From positions 6,309 through 70,308 of the forward strand of contig CAJTZY010000007.1 of the NCBI GenBank assembly GCA_910584085.1: 64,000 nt of DNA, given 5' to 3'. Under the pieces are notes generated by a model, which was given only the letters and a program-made list of their open reading frames with translations, was not told the DNA's origin and ran no database searches. The stretch comes from an uncultured Bacilli bacterium (GTDB lineage Bacteria; Bacillota_I; Bacilli_A; RF39; UBA660). The position numbers and the translations under genes are program-made. Below, piece by piece: positions 62,917 to 64,000 of the stretch; within the stretch, counting starts at the first letter, position 1; each line of letters starts with the position of its first letter.

Positions 62917-63998
62917 TATTCACCCATATAATCGCGAAGTTTACGAGAACGTGAAGGATGACGAAGTTTGCGAAGTGCTTTCGCTTCTATTTGCCTAATT
63001 CTCTCCCTTGTAACTCCAAACATTTGACCAACTTCCTCTAACGTTCTTGGCTTACCATCTTCAAGTCCAAATCTAAGTCTAATTACATTTTCTTCTCTTT
63101 CTGTTAAAGTTTCAAGAACTTGACTTATTTCATCTTTTAACATTTCGTTAGTAGCAAACTCTTCTGGGCTTAAATTTCTTTCATCTTTGATAAAGTCACC
63201 TAAGTGTGAATCATCTTCTTCGCCAATTGGAGTCTCTAGACTAACTGGATCTTGACTAATTTTATATATCTCACGAACCTTTTCAACACTTGTTCCCATT
63301 TTTTTAGCAAGTTCTTCTTCGCTAGGCTCACGATTAAGTTCAAGTGTTAACTGTCTTTGAACACGGGCAAGTTTATTAATAGTTTCAACCATATGAACTG
63401 GAACACGAATTGTACGAGCTTGATCTGCTATCGCACGTGTTATAGCTTGTCTAATCCACCAAGTAGCATATGTAGAAAATTTATAACCTTTACTTACATC
63501 AAACTTATCTACTGCTTTCATAAGTCCTATATTTCCCTCTTGAATTAAGTCTAGAAATAACATACCGCGTCCCACATATCTTTTAGCAATACTAACTACT
63601 AAACGTAGATTTGCTTCGGCCAAAGTATTTTTAGCATTTTCATCTCCAGCCATAATTCTATCTGCAAGTTCACTTTCTTCTTCTAAAGTTAATAATTTTA
63701 TTTGACCTATTTCCTTTAAATACATTCTTACTGGGTCATTGATAGTTAAATCCTTTGTTAAAGCATTATCATCTAGTAATATTCTACCACCAGATTCATC
63801 GTCGCCTTGATCACTTTCAGATATTATTGCAATATTGTTTTCATTAAATGCATTATATAGTTCATCTAGACTATCAGCGTCTAAATCAAGCCCCTTTAGG
63901 GAACTTGCAAGTTCTTCGTATGTAATAAACCCTTTATCTTTACCTTTTTTTACTAATTCTTCTTTTCTCTCTTCAAAAGTTTTTATTTCATCTATCAT
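62916..63998 (-). CDS. rpoD: Primary sigma factor SigA (5' end at window edge)
   Basis: A 360-residue sigma factor. Region 1.1 start (KGFITYEELASSLKG), region 1.2 (DPVRMYLKEIGQIKLLT), region 2 (YVGRGMLFLDLIQEGNIGL, KFSTYATWWIRQAITRAI), region 3 and region 4 (GKPRTLEEVGQMFGVTRERI, then RQIEAKALRKLRHPSRSRKL). The ATG at 63998 is two bases from the window end, so it cannot be confirmed that this is the true start; the usual N-terminus is about this long. Normally downstream of dnaG. Confidence 0.95.
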   Translation of the reverse strand: MIDEIKTFEERKEELVKKGKDKGFITYEELASSLKGLDLDADSLDELYNAFNENNIAIISESDQGDDESGGRILLDDNALTKDLTINDPVRMYLKEIGQIKLLTLEEESELADRIMAGDENAKNTLAEANLRLVVSIAKRYVGRGMLFLDLIQEGNIGLMKAVDKFDVSKGYKFSTYATWWIRQAITRAIADQARTIRVPVHMVETINKLARVQRQLTLELNREPSEEELAKKMGTSVEKVREIYKISQDPVSLETPIGEEDDSHLGDFIKDERNLSPEEFATNEMLKDEISQVLETLTEREENVIRLRFGLEDGKPRTLEEVGQMFGVTRERIRQIEAKALRKLRHPSRSRKLRDYMGE

Positions 63999-64000
63999 TT

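Noticed and set aside
1..64000. tRNA, rRNA, tmRNA, RNase P RNA or SRP RNA genes
   Set aside because: No T-arm GGTTCGA-type motifs or other hallmark segments were seen on either strand outside coding sequence.

Overview
The window is AT-rich DNA (roughly 70-75% A+T by eye) from a Gram-positive-type spore-forming bacterium. TGA serves as a normal stop codon, so this is the standard bacterial code and not the mycoplasma code. Good Shine-Dalgarno sites (AGGAGG or GGTGAT types) precede most genes, and many A-tract/hairpin/T-tract terminators separate units. Cell wall and division genes (ftsZ, ftsA, ftsQ, murB, murG, ftsW) sit beside sporulation genes (spoIVB, spoIIM, sigG, ylmC/ymxH, ylbJ/spoVV, and yjcZ-like and yqfQ-like small proteins). 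The order rpoD-trmK-yqfQ matches Bacillus. I infer a Bacillota member of the Bacilli/Erysipelotrichia/RF39 kind, probably host-associated and uncultured. The lineage is inference; the sporulation gene content is read from the sequence.

Layout. 1-2107: three co-directional genes built of 35-residue helical repeats that follow the mTERF repeat pattern, leading into xseB and an unknown gene. 2940-4033: spoIVB with a possible forespore promoter. 4044-6349: two tandem divergent sigma-70-like genes; the second is interrupted by TAA inside region 4.2. 6385-9428: radical SAM protein, mscL, a 27-residue membrane peptide, spoIIM and an HTH regulator. 9429-9838: about 410 bases without a convincing gene. 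9839-17293: small Ser/Asn-rich protein, TSCPD protein, ZIP metal transporter, CoiA-like nuclease, SGNH hydrolase, alkD, deoB, xerD, rarA.

17349-30745: lipoprotein, cytosolic HExxH protein, holA, a short-armed smc, glycolipid glycosyltransferase, ylmC, sigG, fhs, ftsZ and ftsA, almost all on the minus strand. 30787-34920: a compact six-gene operon with an exported 136-residue protein, three membrane proteins, an ABC ATPase and an anchored extracellular protein, with an attenuator-like hairpin after the first gene. It looks like a bacteriocin or exported-peptide system of uncertain family. 35062-47346: an RNase J homologue that has lost several metal ligands, a lipoprotein, ftsQ-murB-murG, a cytosolic BspA-type leucine-rich repeat protein, mutL, an unknown coiled-coil protein, and a sufC-sufD-sufS set lacking sufU and sufB.

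47443-53801: HIT protein, two neighbouring proteins that share terminal sequence tags around different cores, pnp, rpsO and ftsW. 53927-61746: yjcZ-like gene, def, a 25-residue membrane peptide, an InlB-repeat protein, ylbJ, and a type IV pilus/competence set (two prepilin-like proteins, PilB/GspE ATPase, PilC/GspF, prepilin peptidase). 61801-63998: yqfQ-like gene, trmK and rpoD; the rpoD start lies two bases from the window edge.

How the genes fit together: division and wall synthesis, endospore formation (SpoIVB, SigG, SpoIIM, YlbJ), and DNA uptake/recombination (pilus set, CoiA-like, RarA, MutL, XseB) are the main themes. The main places for undescribed biology are the mTERF-like repeat genes, the paired divergent sigma factors, the exported-protein/ABC operon, the tagged modular proteins and the degenerate RNase J. 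No tRNA, rRNA, CRISPR array, insertion sequence or prophage was seen.
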